DNA from: Weimeria sp002480925
GTDB lineage: Bacteria > Bacillota > Clostridia > Lachnospirales > Lachnospiraceae
Reading direction: 5' to 3'
NCBI RefSeq assembly: GCF_052064335.1
Contig: NZ_JBQHVU010000003.1
Span: 78,451 to 142,450, forward strand
Length of the DNA: 64,000 nt
In this document: positions 9,100 to 18,275 of the stretch, piece by piece
Layout of the letters: each line of letters begins with the position of its first letter
Position numbering within the stretch: the first letter of the stretch is position 1
Position numbers and translations under genes: made by a program
The notes under the pieces: model-generated
Seen by the model: only the letters and a program-made list of their open reading frames with translations
Database searches by the model: none
Told to the model about the DNA's origin: nothing

Positions 9100-11362
9100 T
9101 TTGCACCTCCAGTTCTGTTATCGTTTCAAATGCGGTAAGTCCAAGTGGATAAACCGCAAGTCTGCCTCGGTCGATTTCTGCGGCCTCGCCCTCGATGATT
9201 TCCGCATACTCGGTCTTCAGCTTCATACTGCCATTTTCATGAATAGTATAGGCGGTATCTGTGAGTACACGTGCAGGGAGGATTCTTCCATTAATGAATG
9301 GTTCCGTAACAAATGGATTGATGACAATGCTCGTCAGCGAATCAAAGTCTGCTGTTGAAATAGTCAGCGAGTCCATACGGCCACGGTTCAGGTTCCGCTC
9401 GGTACCGCCAGAAATCGTGTAAGACTTCCGGAGAGAAAACTGTGTATCATCTTCGACATATTCCTGCCTGTATGACATCTTCCGTTTATCGCTTACGTCC
9501 ACGATGTCATGAACAATCGGAGCAAAGGTGCGCACGTTATCGGAAAGGGCATAAAGCGTCATGCCGGATAAGAGCACTGGCGACACAGCGTCGGAAGCTC
9601 CGGTCGGTTCCGGTGTATGGAGAATGGTCTCCACGGCTTCTTCAAAGGGAAGATGCTGAAGGCTGGAAAGCACAAGCGGAATATAGTCGTCACTGGCATC
9701 AATGCGGCCATTCCATCTGTCCTGAGCACCCAAGCCCTGACCTGTGATGGAAGCAATGATGTTCTGCGCATTTATCGTTGCGCTGCCGGGAGCGATAGTG
9801 ATCCATACGGCAAAGGTGTGCAGTGTCTTTTCTGTCATATCCAGAAGCGGATAAAACAGGTTCAGGATATGAGCACCGGTGTGCCAAGTCTCCATCGGAT
9901 GGAATTCCTCCACCTCATGGCCGTCAACAACATACCCGACTCTGATGACAGACTGGCCGTCCTCCTGCCATTCCACAGGAACGGTAACAGTGGTTTCAAG
10001 CTCTCTGTCACTGGTGACGGGATTATCGTTCTCATCCGTGGTCTCTTCGGGAAAAATAGTGGTTCCTGTGCCTTCGGCTGTAACAGAGCGATCCACTGGC
10101 TCTGCCGTCACATTTATAAGGACAGCAGCTTTAAACTCGCAGTCTGTTTCTTCTTGCGTGGCAAATTCCAGACTGACGATGAATACCGGTTCTTCGCCAA
10201 GAGTGTATGGCATGGCATTCATATAGGAGTAGGTCGCCATCTTTGTGCTCTCGACAGAATTGATAAGCCCGGTGATATCTTTATCATTTTTGCTTTTTGC
10301 TTCCGCGAGGCGAGGATTCTTACCGACGCATTTTAAGGAGCATTTTCCATTGATCTTTGTTGTGATGGAGGTGATCGCAGCCATCTGGGAGGCATCTGCC
10401 TGCCCGCCGGTAAAGGTGAGGACATCACCGGGTTCCAGCGCAGGATCGCCTATGGTCTCGGAATCAAACGGAACATACCGAATGACTGAGATTGCATTCA
10501 GGATATTGTTGAGAATGCGGCTTCTGGTCTCATCAAGTCCGAATTGCAAAAGAGGGTTTGTCTCAAGATTCATGGTGAGGCCGTCGTCGGGATCGAGAGA
10601 ATAATATTCTGCGGTATTAGTACGCCGGTTTGTGGAGCTGATTGCCGTATAGCGTGTTACAAAATCAGAAAAGCTGCTGGAGTAGCGGTGGGTATTATTT
10701 ATCGTGCAAACCGGGCTTTCTCCGTACTGAACCAGCTGCAGCTTTCCTTCACGGTTGATAAAGGCAAACGAGCAGAGCGCCTGCGCGAGATAATGCAGAA
10801 AGTCACGCCAAGTTTCGATATCATTATCCGGATATATGCCAAGGAGCTCAGAGCCATTTGGCAGGGCTTCGATTTCTTCTTGTGTATGAGCAAGCTCCAC
10901 ATGGCAAGTCGTACACATTGCGCTGAGAAAATCATAAGGATACCCGCTGGATTGCGCTTCGCTATAGGCCTTATCAAAATTTAGCATCGCGTCATAGGCT
11001 TTTATCTCAAGCGTTTTTATTTTTCGGTTTGCCTCAGCAACATAGAAGATGCCCATCGGGACGTCCTCAACGGTGTCATCAGAGAGGTTCATATGAAAGA
11101 TGAGCTCCACCTCTGCATTTTCCAAGGAATATCGGTCAATATCGGAAAACAGAGAAATCCCAAGCTCTGCTGCATAAACGGAGCCGAGTTCTATCTCGGA
11201 GGAGCCTGAGCACTGTCTCGAAACGTAACCGGAGCCTTTTACAATATCCTTATTCTCGAAGGGATAGACCTTCCCGGATGTGGTAGTAATTGTTCCCGAC
11301 CATGAAAAGGAGCGGGTGTTGTCCTGTATCGCTGTTTTATATGAATCAGATACGCTGTACAT
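9092..11362 (-). CDS. Tail-associated minor structural protein
   Basis: A 756-residue protein in the position of the tail-tip hub or tail-associated lysin/spike protein of siphoviruses, downstream of the tape measure and distal tail genes. The N-terminus (YSVSDSYKTAIQDNTRSF) is typical of the minor structural protein family in Firmicutes prophages. A middle region (IGDPALEPGDVLTFTGG) resembles the hub-domain segment where a baseplate fold meets the tube. No clear peptidase or lysozyme motif is seen. It starts in a gap after the preceding small tail gene with its own ribosome site. Confidence 0.7.
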   Translation of the reverse strand: MYSVSDSYKTAIQDNTRSFSWSGTITTTSGKVYPFENKDIVKGSGYVSRQCSGSSEIELGSVYAAELGISLFSDIDRYSLENAEVELIFHMNLSDDTVEDVPMGIFYVAEANRKIKTLEIKAYDAMLNFDKAYSEAQSSGYPYDFLSAMCTTCHVELAHTQEEIEALPNGSELLGIYPDNDIETWRDFLHYLAQALCSFAFINREGKLQLVQYGESPVCTINNTHRYSSSFSDFVTRYTAISSTNRRTNTAEYYSLDPDDGLTMNLETNPLLQFGLDETRSRILNNILNAISVIRYVPFDSETIGDPALEPGDVLTFTGGQADASQMAAITSITTKINGKCSLKCVGKNPRLAEAKSKNDKDITGLINSVESTKMATYSYMNAMPYTLGEEPVFIVSLEFATQEETDCEFKAAVLINVTAEPVDRSVTAEGTGTTIFPEETTDENDNPVTSDRELETTVTVPVEWQEDGQSVIRVGYVVDGHEVEEFHPMETWHTGAHILNLFYPLLDMTEKTLHTFAVWITIAPGSATINAQNIIASITGQGLGAQDRWNGRIDASDDYIPLVLSSLQHLPFEEAVETILHTPEPTGASDAVSPVLLSGMTLYALSDNVRTFAPIVHDIVDVSDKRKMSYRQEYVEDDTQFSLRKSYTISGGTERNLNRGRMDSLTISTADFDSLTSIVINPFVTEPFINGRILPARVLTDTAYTIHENGSMKLKTEYAEIIEGEAAEIDRGRLAVYPLGLTAFETITELEVQSG

Positions 11363-11379
11363 TGCGCCGCTCCTTTCCG

Positions 11380-11742
11380 TTAGTATTCATTCAAATCAAA
11401 GCTGACCTTCCACAAGCCTTTTTTACTGGTGTCATGTGCAAGGGAAGTCTTGAAACTGTCAATATACATTTCCCGTGTTTCACGAATCATCGTATCCGTA
11501 TTAAAGAAAGCGACTGTGAGCTTCGGCTTTGCCCGCATGAGAGACAGCTTCTTAAGCCATGCAGGAGAAACCTGAAAGGACACGGAGATTTTCACCACGC
11601 CGGAGCGGACGATATCCCGCTGGGTGGTTCCGGCCTCCGTCTCTCCGGAGCTGTCTGCCTCTACATCAGAAAGGGACAGGTCATAGGAGGCTGGAAGCGG
11701 CATCTCTACGCCGTCAATATTCAAATAGTGTGAAAAAGCCAT
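11380..11742 (-). CDS. Small tail protein (DUF6711-like)
   Basis: A 120-residue protein between the tape measure and tail-tip genes, the usual place of a distal tail component. Its pattern (MAFSHYLNIDGVEMPLPASYDLSLSDVE near the start, RSGVVKISVSF in the middle) matches small phage proteins labelled DUF6711. Two adjacent ATGs overlap the tape-measure stop; the second is preferred because it lies six bases from AGGAGG, whereas the first is only three away. Confidence 0.7.
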   Translation of the reverse strand: MAFSHYLNIDGVEMPLPASYDLSLSDVEADSSGETEAGTTQRDIVRSGVVKISVSFQVSPAWLKKLSLMRAKPKLTVAFFNTDTMIRETREMYIDSFKTSLAHDTSKKGLWKVSFDLNEY

Positions 11743-14465
11743 CATCTGCCTCCTGACCGGAGCGCCATTCGCTGCTGGGCTGTGACGATGGTCTCGTCAA
11801 GCAGCGTGCCTCCAAGATAAACCGGGATGGTGATATCGCCTCCGCCGCCGACTCCGGAAAGAGCAGTAACGATAGCCGAGGTCTGTCCGGCAACGGCATC
11901 CTGAATCATGCCGCGTAGGGAGTCGACACCGACAATGGCCTCCGCACCGGCTTCTCCTGCGCCAAGTAGCGTATTCCCGCTCATGCCGAAGATGGTCGGT
12001 GAGTCAAGGATCATGCCGTTGCCCATCGCCTTTTTGTACCATTCCACAGAGAAATGCGGGATGGACGGCGGGTTTAGAGAGAAGCTCCCGGAAATGGAGA
12101 AGTGCGGCAGCTTAATCTTTGGCAGCTCCCAGTGGAAGTTGAATACGTTCTTCAGCTTGTTCACGATGCCGGAGATAAAATTCCAGATCCCGTTGAACAC
12201 ATTAGAGACCGTATTCTTGATGCCGTTTAGGACATTCGATATCGTATTTTTTATGGCGTTGAAGGCTGTGGTGATACCATTTTTCACGGTATTTACCACA
12301 GTCGTGATGGTGGTCTTTATCCCGTTCCAGACCGTAGATACCACAGTTTTTAGGGCATTCATCACGGTAGTGACCGCTGTCTTTATGGCATTCCAAGCCG
12401 TGGTGATGAAAGTCTGGATTGCCGTGACGACTGTTGTGACCACGGTTTTTATTGCGTTCCATACCGTCGTGACCACTGTCTTTATCACATTCAGGACGGT
12501 CTCGATGATCGTCTTGTAGATATTGAAGTAGGTGGTGACGATGGTTTTTATCACATTGAACACGGTCTCAAACACAGTCTTTATGGCGTTCCAGATCGTT
12601 TCAAAGAAAGTCTTTATGGCATTAAAGACCGTCTGCACCGTGGTCGTGATCGCCGTCCATGCATTTGTGAGGAAGGTGCTGATGCCGTTCACAGCCGCCT
12701 CGAAGATTCCCTTGATGGTCTCCCAGACAGTGGAGAAGAAGCTCTTGATCGCCTCCCATGCCGTAACGACCGCCTGCTTGATGTTTTCCCACAGGTCGAT
12801 CCAGAACTGCCTAAAGCCCTCGTTCGTATTCCAAAGATAGATGAAGGCTGCCACCAGCGCTGCAATCGCAGCGATGATTAGGACGATAGGATTGGCCAGC
12901 ATGGTCGCGTTCAGTGCAGCCATCGCACCTTTTACCACGCCGATTGCAGCAGAAACCTGCGGGATGATCGTCATAATTGTACCGACCGCCGAGATGATCT
13001 TTCCGACCACCACCAGAATCGGGCCGATAGCTGCCGCCACAAGAGCGATCTTTACAATCGTCTGTTGCACTGGAGCCGGAATCTTGCTCCACATTTCAGC
13101 AAAACCTTTTAGTGCTGCGGAGATGTCCTTTAAGACAGGAGCAAGAACGGTAGCGAGGGTGTTTCCGATTTCTGCACCTGTCTCCTTCAGGGAGTTCATT
13201 GTCATCTTGAACTGGTCAATCGGATCGAGAGTCTCGTTGAAGGTGTTCTCGACACTTCCCTCAAAATCACCGAGGGAACCGGCAAGGTCATCAAGACTCA
13301 GCTTCCCGCTTTGGACAGCGTTATAGATGGCCGCGCCAGCCTTGCTTCCGAAAAGGTCATAGGCTGCTTGCAGCTTTTCTGTTTCAGAACCGTTTCCCTT
13401 CATGGTCTCGGAGAATCCGGCCAGCGCCTGATCCAGTGTCTTTCCGTCCTTCGTCGCATTTTTCATGGCGGTCTTAAGACCCATCATGGCAGACGAAGTA
13501 TCAAGACCGGACATTTCCACCATTCCCATGAAACCCGCAGCCTGCTGGGCGGTCAGTCCCATTTCCTTTAGCTGGATGGCGTTGGAGGAAAGAGCACCAG
13601 CAAGGGTATCCATGTCGATGCCGGTGGCCTGTCCGGTTGCGTTTAAAGCATCAAGAAGGGAGTCCGCCTCGGAGGCATCCATACCGAAGGCGTTCATGAC
13701 GGATGACACATTGTCGATGGATGTCGAGACATCGGTATTGTTGAGCTGGGCGAACTTTATGAATTTTGCGGAGAGATCATCAAGTGCCTGCCCGGTTAAT
13801 CCAAAGCGGGTGTTGACCTCGCCGACAGCGGCACCGGCGGTTTCGAAGTCCGTCGGTATCTCTGTGGCGAGGTCTTTGACGATATGGTTCATATCTTCCA
13901 GAGCTTTTCCTGTCGCACCGGTTTTTTGAGCAACGATATCAAGCCCTGCGTCCACTTCATTGAAGGCTGCAAGGGAGGCCGCGCCGATAGCCATAATAGG
14001 AGCTGTGACGTGAGTAGTAAGTCCTGTCCCTACGCTGGATATCTTGCCGCCGACCTCCTGCAGCTTGCTTCCGGCCTGCTTTAATGTGGCAGATATATGA
14101 GAGTCGGTTTCCCGGCACTGCTGTTCGAGGTTTTTGAGCTCGTTTTCTGTCTCTATAATCTCACGCTGCCATGCATCGTATTGCTGCTGGGTGACGGTAC
14201 CGTTTTTGAGTCCAGCATCCATCTGGTCTTGCACGGACTTCAGCTGAGTGAGCTTGTCCTTCGTTTCGGAGACAGCCTGTTTTAAGAGCTTCTGTTTTTG
14301 CTCAAGCAGCGTAGTGTTCGTCGGGTCGAGCTTTAAGAGCTTGTTTACGTCTTTCAGCTGCGCCTGCGTATTCTTGATTTCTTTGTTGACTCCAGAGAGT
14401 GCCTTGGAAAGGCCGGTCGTATCGCCGCCGATTTCCACGGTTATGCCTTTTATTCTGTCGGCCAT
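11742..14465 (-). CDS. Tail tape measure protein
   Basis: A 907-residue protein that fixes siphovirus tail length and is ejected with the DNA. The N-terminus is coiled coil (about residues 1-140), followed by a phage_tail_TMP core with Gly/Ala-rich helices (ATGIDMDTLAGALSSNAIQL), then a hydrophobic stretch near residue 510-545 (MLANPIVLIIAAIAALVAAF), and a long run of imperfect 11-residue repeats (TAWNAIKTVVT type) at about residues 560-760. Using the general 1.5 angstrom per residue rule, a tail of roughly 135 nm would be expected. Start ATG follows GGAGGTCACCGC. Confidence 0.95.
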   Translation of the reverse strand: MADRIKGITVEIGGDTTGLSKALSGVNKEIKNTQAQLKDVNKLLKLDPTNTTLLEQKQKLLKQAVSETKDKLTQLKSVQDQMDAGLKNGTVTQQQYDAWQREIIETENELKNLEQQCRETDSHISATLKQAGSKLQEVGGKISSVGTGLTTHVTAPIMAIGAASLAAFNEVDAGLDIVAQKTGATGKALEDMNHIVKDLATEIPTDFETAGAAVGEVNTRFGLTGQALDDLSAKFIKFAQLNNTDVSTSIDNVSSVMNAFGMDASEADSLLDALNATGQATGIDMDTLAGALSSNAIQLKEMGLTAQQAAGFMGMVEMSGLDTSSAMMGLKTAMKNATKDGKTLDQALAGFSETMKGNGSETEKLQAAYDLFGSKAGAAIYNAVQSGKLSLDDLAGSLGDFEGSVENTFNETLDPIDQFKMTMNSLKETGAEIGNTLATVLAPVLKDISAALKGFAEMWSKIPAPVQQTIVKIALVAAAIGPILVVVGKIISAVGTIMTIIPQVSAAIGVVKGAMAALNATMLANPIVLIIAAIAALVAAFIYLWNTNEGFRQFWIDLWENIKQAVVTAWEAIKSFFSTVWETIKGIFEAAVNGISTFLTNAWTAITTTVQTVFNAIKTFFETIWNAIKTVFETVFNVIKTIVTTYFNIYKTIIETVLNVIKTVVTTVWNAIKTVVTTVVTAIQTFITTAWNAIKTAVTTVMNALKTVVSTVWNGIKTTITTVVNTVKNGITTAFNAIKNTISNVLNGIKNTVSNVFNGIWNFISGIVNKLKNVFNFHWELPKIKLPHFSISGSFSLNPPSIPHFSVEWYKKAMGNGMILDSPTIFGMSGNTLLGAGEAGAEAIVGVDSLRGMIQDAVAGQTSAIVTALSGVGGGGDITIPVYLGGTLLDETIVTAQQRMALRSGGR

Positions 14466-14483
14466 GCGGTGACCTCCTTCCAG

Positions 14484-15022
14484 TTAAAATCGATCCATCT
14501 GTGCCTGCGTAGCGACCTCGGCGAACGGATAATCGTCCATGTCCATTTCTGAATACATATCGTTGACAGTCCCGATAGTGAGCAAATCGAGCTCCGAGAT
14601 ATGAAGCCCGATCTGCACACACCGGAGTAAAAAGAGCGGGGTTGTCATTTCCCGCTCAGTCTGGTGATGTTTTTTTTAGAGGTGACCTGCTGTTCCACAT
14701 TCAGTCCCCAGAGCTCGATGATCTGAGGGAGAATCTCGTAGATCGAGAAGGTATTGAACTGGTCAAGCCAGTCCTCCGGAGTATCCGGGACATCCGGATT
14801 CTGGTGTTTTGCCATGAGCCACGCGATGTTCTCGAAAAGCTCAAGAGAGAAGGTGTCCAGATTGGAATTATCCGGATCGTTTTCATCGATGCCTTTCTGC
14901 AGCTCATTTAAGTCCTTGTAGATATCCCGGTGGAACTTGTTTCTGTATAAACGAGGGATGGCGGCAGAGGCACGGAAGGTGACCTCCTTGCCGTCAATCT
15001 CAACGGATTTCGTAACAGCCAT
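14484..15022 (-). CDS. Tail assembly chaperone gpGT, product of -1 frameshift
   Basis: Extended form of the tail assembly chaperone, made if ribosomes slip by -1 on the heptamer A-AAA-AAC (14675-14669 on the minus strand, inside a run of eight A). The zero frame stops 22 bases later; the -1 frame continues for about 60 codons (ending TQAQMDRF) and ends 19 bases before the tape measure start. This is the gene order and mechanism known for lambda gpG/gpGT and many siphoviruses. The extension also has an ATG overlapping the gpG stop (ATGA), so independent initiation is possible. Confidence 0.8.
14645..15022 (-). CDS. Tail assembly chaperone gpG-like
   Basis: A 125-residue acidic protein between the major tail protein and tape measure genes, the standard place for the short tail assembly chaperone that coats the tape measure during tail assembly. 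The N-terminus (VEIDGKEVTFRASAAIPRLYR) is typical of the Firmicutes phage version. The frame ends in a poly-A stretch encoding KK before a short tail, and that stretch carries the slippery site. Start ATG is separated by 11 bases from the major tail gene. Confidence 0.88.
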   Translation of the reverse strand: MAVTKSVEIDGKEVTFRASAAIPRLYRNKFHRDIYKDLNELQKGIDENDPDNSNLDTFSLELFENIAWLMAKHQNPDVPDTPEDWLDQFNTFSIYEILPQIIELWGLNVEQQVTSKKNITRLSGK

Positions 15023-15033
15023 ATTGCGCCTCC

Positions 15034-15642
15034 TTATTCAACCGTATCTTCCGCAGGCGTCTCAGGAACACTGGCAGAGGCCTGCGGCTGATAAACTGCG
15101 TTGTACCAGTTGTTGTAGGTCTCCTCGCTGGTATTGGTGCCGGTCTTGACCTTTACGAGACCGGAAGGAAGAGGAGTTGCCGTGATGGAGAGCGTTTCCG
15201 TCTGAACCTCGGTGGAATCTTCCTTCGTACTGCCGGATACAGAGGGACGGGTTGCGCTGCAATAATACATGCAGTGACGGATCTTTCTCTGGTCGCCGGA
15301 GAACTCAAAGAGCAGTGCAAAGTGCTCAGGCTCCACATCCTTGTTCTCGGCAATGACGCCATTGGCATCTTCGGTTTCGTGCATGACGTCCGTAAGAAAG
15401 CTCTCAGGAATCAGCGCCAGCTCAAAGTCGCCGGAATAGCCGTTGTTGTTTGAGACCATGTAATATACGGAATCATCCGCATAGAACGGGTCGTTTTCTC
15501 CCTCCGCGTCAAGCGAAAGGGATACAGCACCGGGCATCGCAACAGGCGTGCCGAATGAAACGGTACCGTCCTCAGCCAGCGTTGCGATAGCGTAGTGGCA
15601 GTTTTTAAGGCCAAACTTGACCTTGTTTTTCTTATTAGCCAT
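15034..15642 (-). CDS. Major tail protein, phi13 family
   Basis: A 202-residue protein forming the tail tube. The segment KVKFGLKNCHYAIATL at the N-terminus, SLSLDAEGENDPFYADD and GYSGDFELALIPESFL are hallmarks of the phi13-type phage major tail protein. The sequence ends in a Pro/Ala/Ser-rich tail. It lies after the head-tail connector genes and before the chaperone, as in HK97-like siphoviruses. Confidence 0.93.
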   Translation of the reverse strand: MANKKNKVKFGLKNCHYAIATLAEDGTVSFGTPVAMPGAVSLSLDAEGENDPFYADDSVYYMVSNNNGYSGDFELALIPESFLTDVMHETEDANGVIAENKDVEPEHFALLFEFSGDQRKIRHCMYYCSATRPSVSGSTKEDSTEVQTETLSITATPLPSGLVKVKTGTNTSEETYNNWYNAVYQPQASASVPETPAEDTVE

Positions 15643-15648
15643 AGTGGT

Positions 15649-15975
15649 TTAACCTCCTATCATCTGTGTTTGGTAAAGAACCTCGTACATCTTTTCCGAT
15701 TCGATCCAGACCTCTGACTTCTCATAAGGAAGCTCATGGGAGATAAGGATGTCCTCGATTGTGTTTTCTGTCTCCGGGTCTTTCTTGTCCGTATAAAGCT
15801 CGATATTCAGCTCGTCTATCTTCTGGTAGACCGCGTCATCAGCGAACACGTTATCCGTTCCGGGAAACAGAAAAATGAGGAAGGGCGGCTCTGGCGACTC
15901 ACCTTCGGCAAAGTGGTCGTAGGCGAGTGGGAGTCCGGCTTCCTCCAGCATTTCAATTACATTTTCGTATGTCAT
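15649..15975 (-). CDS. Tail completion/terminator-like protein
   Basis: A 108-residue acidic protein in the slot normally held by the tail terminator, between the gp10-like protein and the major tail protein. No diagnostic motif is visible; PPFLIFLFPGTDNVFADD and the Tyr-rich second half resemble unnamed phage proteins at this position. Spacing to the upstream gene is one base, so translation is coupled. Confidence 0.65.
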   Translation of the reverse strand: MTYENVIEMLEEAGLPLAYDHFAEGESPEPPFLIFLFPGTDNVFADDAVYQKIDELNIELYTDKKDPETENTIEDILISHELPYEKSEVWIESEKMYEVLYQTQMIGG

Positions 15976-15976
15976 A

Positions 15977-16360
15977 TCAGCCGCCTTTCAGTTTCTGCTC
16001 AATGGTAGTTACCAGTTTTTCGTTCCCGCGCTGTTCGGCTGCTGCGATATGTGGTTTGGCAGCGACACGTCCGCCGCCGCGCTTGGCGTGCCCATGCTCT
16101 AAGAGGTGGGCAATCTGATAGCGATTCCTCGAATGCACCACCAGATCGATGCTCTCGGAGTCTTCATGGACATTTTTGACCGACCAGCTTTTCTTGTACT
16201 TTCCGGTATCCACGGGAGCACCAGCCTGTATATCTTTCCGGACGGACGCAGCCGTTTCCTTGACAGCAGCCTTTAAGTCATCAGAGGCAAGCTCCGCATA
16301 TTTCTCCAGCTCCTCCATGATGGCGGAGTCCATTTCATCGATTGATACGGTTCTGTTCAT
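15977..16360 (-). CDS. HK97 gp10-family phage protein
   Basis: A 127-residue head-tail joining protein. It has the gp10 family pattern: an N-terminal helix, GAPVDTGKYKKSW, then HLLEHGHAKRGGGRV and PHIAAAEQ near the C-terminus. The family connects head completion proteins to the tail. The start overlaps the end of the upstream head closure gene. Confidence 0.9.
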   Translation of the reverse strand: MNRTVSIDEMDSAIMEELEKYAELASDDLKAAVKETAASVRKDIQAGAPVDTGKYKKSWSVKNVHEDSESIDLVVHSRNRYQIAHLLEHGHAKRGGGRVAAKPHIAAAEQRGNEKLVTTIEQKLKGG

Positions 16361-16689
16361 GACTTCTTCTCCAGCTTGCAGTTGAATTTAATGCTGTTTC
16401 GCTTATAGCCCATCGGATTGACATAGGTGATGTTGTAGGTCTTGCCTTCAGTGATGATCCGGTACTTTGTGGATTCCACAGCGGCAAGCTCTGAGCAGTA
16501 GCGGCAGGTAAAATCCAGCGACTCCTCCGGATTTATTACGACACCGGAAGATTCCGAACCGGAGCTCGTGCCGACAGTCGCCCAGCAGGAGAAATAATCC
16601 ACCCAGCCGGTTTTGTGATTTCCGTACTTGTCGACCGTGACTGTGTTCTTCTGAAAAGTGACTCGCACCCGCATCGCAGCTATGTTCAT
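16357..16689 (-). CDS. Head closure (head-tail adaptor) protein
   Basis: A 110-residue protein of the phage head-tail adaptor class (SPP1 gp16-like). Visible signs are the start MRVRVTFQKNT, the W and aromatic pattern WVDYFSCWATVG, and YRIITEGKTYNITYVNPMG near the end. It overlaps both neighbours by one to four bases, consistent with a coupled connector operon. Confidence 0.82.
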   Translation of the reverse strand: MNIAAMRVRVTFQKNTVTVDKYGNHKTGWVDYFSCWATVGTSSGSESSGVVINPEESLDFTCRYCSELAAVESTKYRIITEGKTYNITYVNPMGYKRNSIKFNCKLEKKS

Positions 16690-16976
16690 CAGAAGCCCTC
16701 CTTCCGGGTACCGAAGAGGAGATCACGGAGCGTCAGGTTCAGCGCGTGGTGGTCTGCTTCCTCACGGTGTTCATACAGATAAGCTACGGTGAAAAGAATG
16801 GCTATCCGGATGCGGATCAGGGCGCGTTCTTCATTTGCCATAAACTCCTCATCAGACTGCCTTGTAATGTCCTGAACCTGCTCTGTCGCGGCAGCAATCA
16901 GGCTTTCAATCAAGGCGTCCTCATCAGAAGATGTGACGCGAAGATATGATTTTGCTTCTTCAAGTGTTATTTCCAT
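16689..16976 (-). CDS. Head-tail connector protein (gp6-like)
   Basis: A 95-residue mostly helical protein of the gp6/gp15 connector family: MEITLEEAKSYLRV at the start, DEDALIESLIAAATEQV, and LFTVAYLYEHRE in the third helix. It is the first gene after the capsid and an intervening hairpin terminator. It docks on the portal ring in relatives. Confidence 0.88.
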   Translation of the reverse strand: MEITLEEAKSYLRVTSSDEDALIESLIAAATEQVQDITRQSDEEFMANEERALIRIRIAILFTVAYLYEHREEADHHALNLTLRDLLFGTRKEGF

Positions 16977-16988
16977 GTCCGCCTCCTT

Positions 16989-17027
16989 AAAAGAAACCGC
17001 CCACAGAGAGGTTGCTCCCTGCGGACG
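16989..17027 (-). terminator. Terminator/attenuator after major capsid gene
   Basis: The leftward RNA forms a 14-bp uninterrupted stem (CCGTCCGCAGGGAG with CTCTCTGTGGGCGG, several G-U pairs) with a CAAC loop followed by UUUCUUUU. It would lower expression of connector and tail genes relative to capsid protein. Confidence 0.88.
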
Positions 17028-17045
17028 GCTGGTTAAATTGTGTTA

Positions 17046-18260
17046 TCAGGACTTCGATCCGGCAGCCTTAACTGCGAGACCCTTTACAGCCTCCGGCAGG
17101 ATGAGCTTGCCATCCACACGCTCGGATGCAAGGAAACCGATCTGGCCGTTTGCCGCATAGAGCTCAGAGAGACGCTTGAAGGAACGTCCCTGACGGTCAG
17201 CAATCCAGTAGTAGCTGAAGTCGCCGAAGAGGATAGGCACGTTGCCTGCCGCAAGCTCCGGTGCATAAATGCTGGTCTTGTAAGGGCGGTTCAGGATCGT
17301 ATCGGGCTGACCGGCCACTACGGAAGGCTGCCAGATATAATTGCCGTTGTTGTCCTTGAGCTTTCTGAGCGCTTTGATAGTGGTATCGTTCAAGATCCAG
17401 ATAGCCTTGCTTCTGTAGACCGAGCGAAGGGAGTGGAACACGTCCATGATGTCATCGAAGGAAACCGTGGTTCCGGTGATCTCTGTGGTTGCACCAGTGG
17501 TGGCAGCGACCTTGGTGAACACGCCTTCGGGCTTCTTATTGCCGTCGCCGGTAAGGAAAGCCTCTTCCTCGGCAGCACCGATCCTGCGGGCAAACTCTGC
17601 GGAGATATACTTTTCAAGGTCGAAAACGGAATCGTTCATGAGCTCCTCGGAAACCTTGATCGCCGTTCCCAGTTTGTAAGCGGAGAGGCTGATCTGGTCG
17701 AAGGTGTCGTCGGATTCCGGATAGAGACCGTTCTCGTCCATCCAAGCAGCCGTACCATGAGAAGCTACGACCGGAATGGTATGAGTGCCGGACTGGGTCT
17801 GGATGACAGTGGCAAGGGAACGGAAGAAATTCTCGTCCTGAAGGGCATCAATCAGCTGCTTCTCGTATTCATCAGGCACAAGGTAGCCGCCGTTGGCATC
17901 GGTGCCGACCTCCAGCACGTTCTTCACGTCATAGTAGTTGCGCTTGCGGATGTTGTTCCAGAAAGCAGCCTTGTACGCCTTGGAGGCGATGCCGGGCTTG
18001 TCCTCCGGATCATCCTTTGCACCGGGCTTTCCGGTGAGCGGAGCAGAAGTGGGAGCGCTCATCATCTTGTCGATCTGCTCCTGACGCTGCAGGCGCTCGA
18101 TATCATGCGTGAGGTCTGTGACTTCCTTCTCCATTTTGTCGTAGGTTGCGGCATCCTCAGCAGAGACCATGCCGCCGTTCTGGGAGTGAGAGTTGAGAAA
18201 AGCCTTAGCGGCCTCCCATGCCTTCGCTCTCTTTTCCATGAGTTCCATAATCTGAGTCAT
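17046..18260 (-). CDS. Major capsid protein, HK97 family
   Basis: A 404-residue HK97-fold capsid protein. The first about 100 residues are a coiled-coil delta domain (MELMEKRAKAWEAAKAFLNSH and on), likely removed by the adjacent protease. The mature region shows the family pattern: GGYLVPDEYEKQLIDAL, TIPVVASHGTAAWMDENG, ISAYKLGTAIKVSEELMNDS-like strand, and GDFSYYWIADRQG near the C-terminus. Start ATG follows AGGAGGATTTTTATT. Confidence 0.95.
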   Translation of the reverse strand: MTQIMELMEKRAKAWEAAKAFLNSHSQNGGMVSAEDAATYDKMEKEVTDLTHDIERLQRQEQIDKMMSAPTSAPLTGKPGAKDDPEDKPGIASKAYKAAFWNNIRKRNYYDVKNVLEVGTDANGGYLVPDEYEKQLIDALQDENFFRSLATVIQTQSGTHTIPVVASHGTAAWMDENGLYPESDDTFDQISLSAYKLGTAIKVSEELMNDSVFDLEKYISAEFARRIGAAEEEAFLTGDGNKKPEGVFTKVAATTGATTEITGTTVSFDDIMDVFHSLRSVYRSKAIWILNDTTIKALRKLKDNNGNYIWQPSVVAGQPDTILNRPYKTSIYAPELAAGNVPILFGDFSYYWIADRQGRSFKRLSELYAANGQIGFLASERVDGKLILPEAVKGLAVKAAGSKS

Positions 18261-18275
18261 AATAAAAATCCTCCT

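Noticed and set aside
12200..12660. CRISPR-like periodic repeats
   Set aside because: The periodicity is about 33 bases, in frame, encoding 11-residue helical repeats of the tape measure protein; no spacers.
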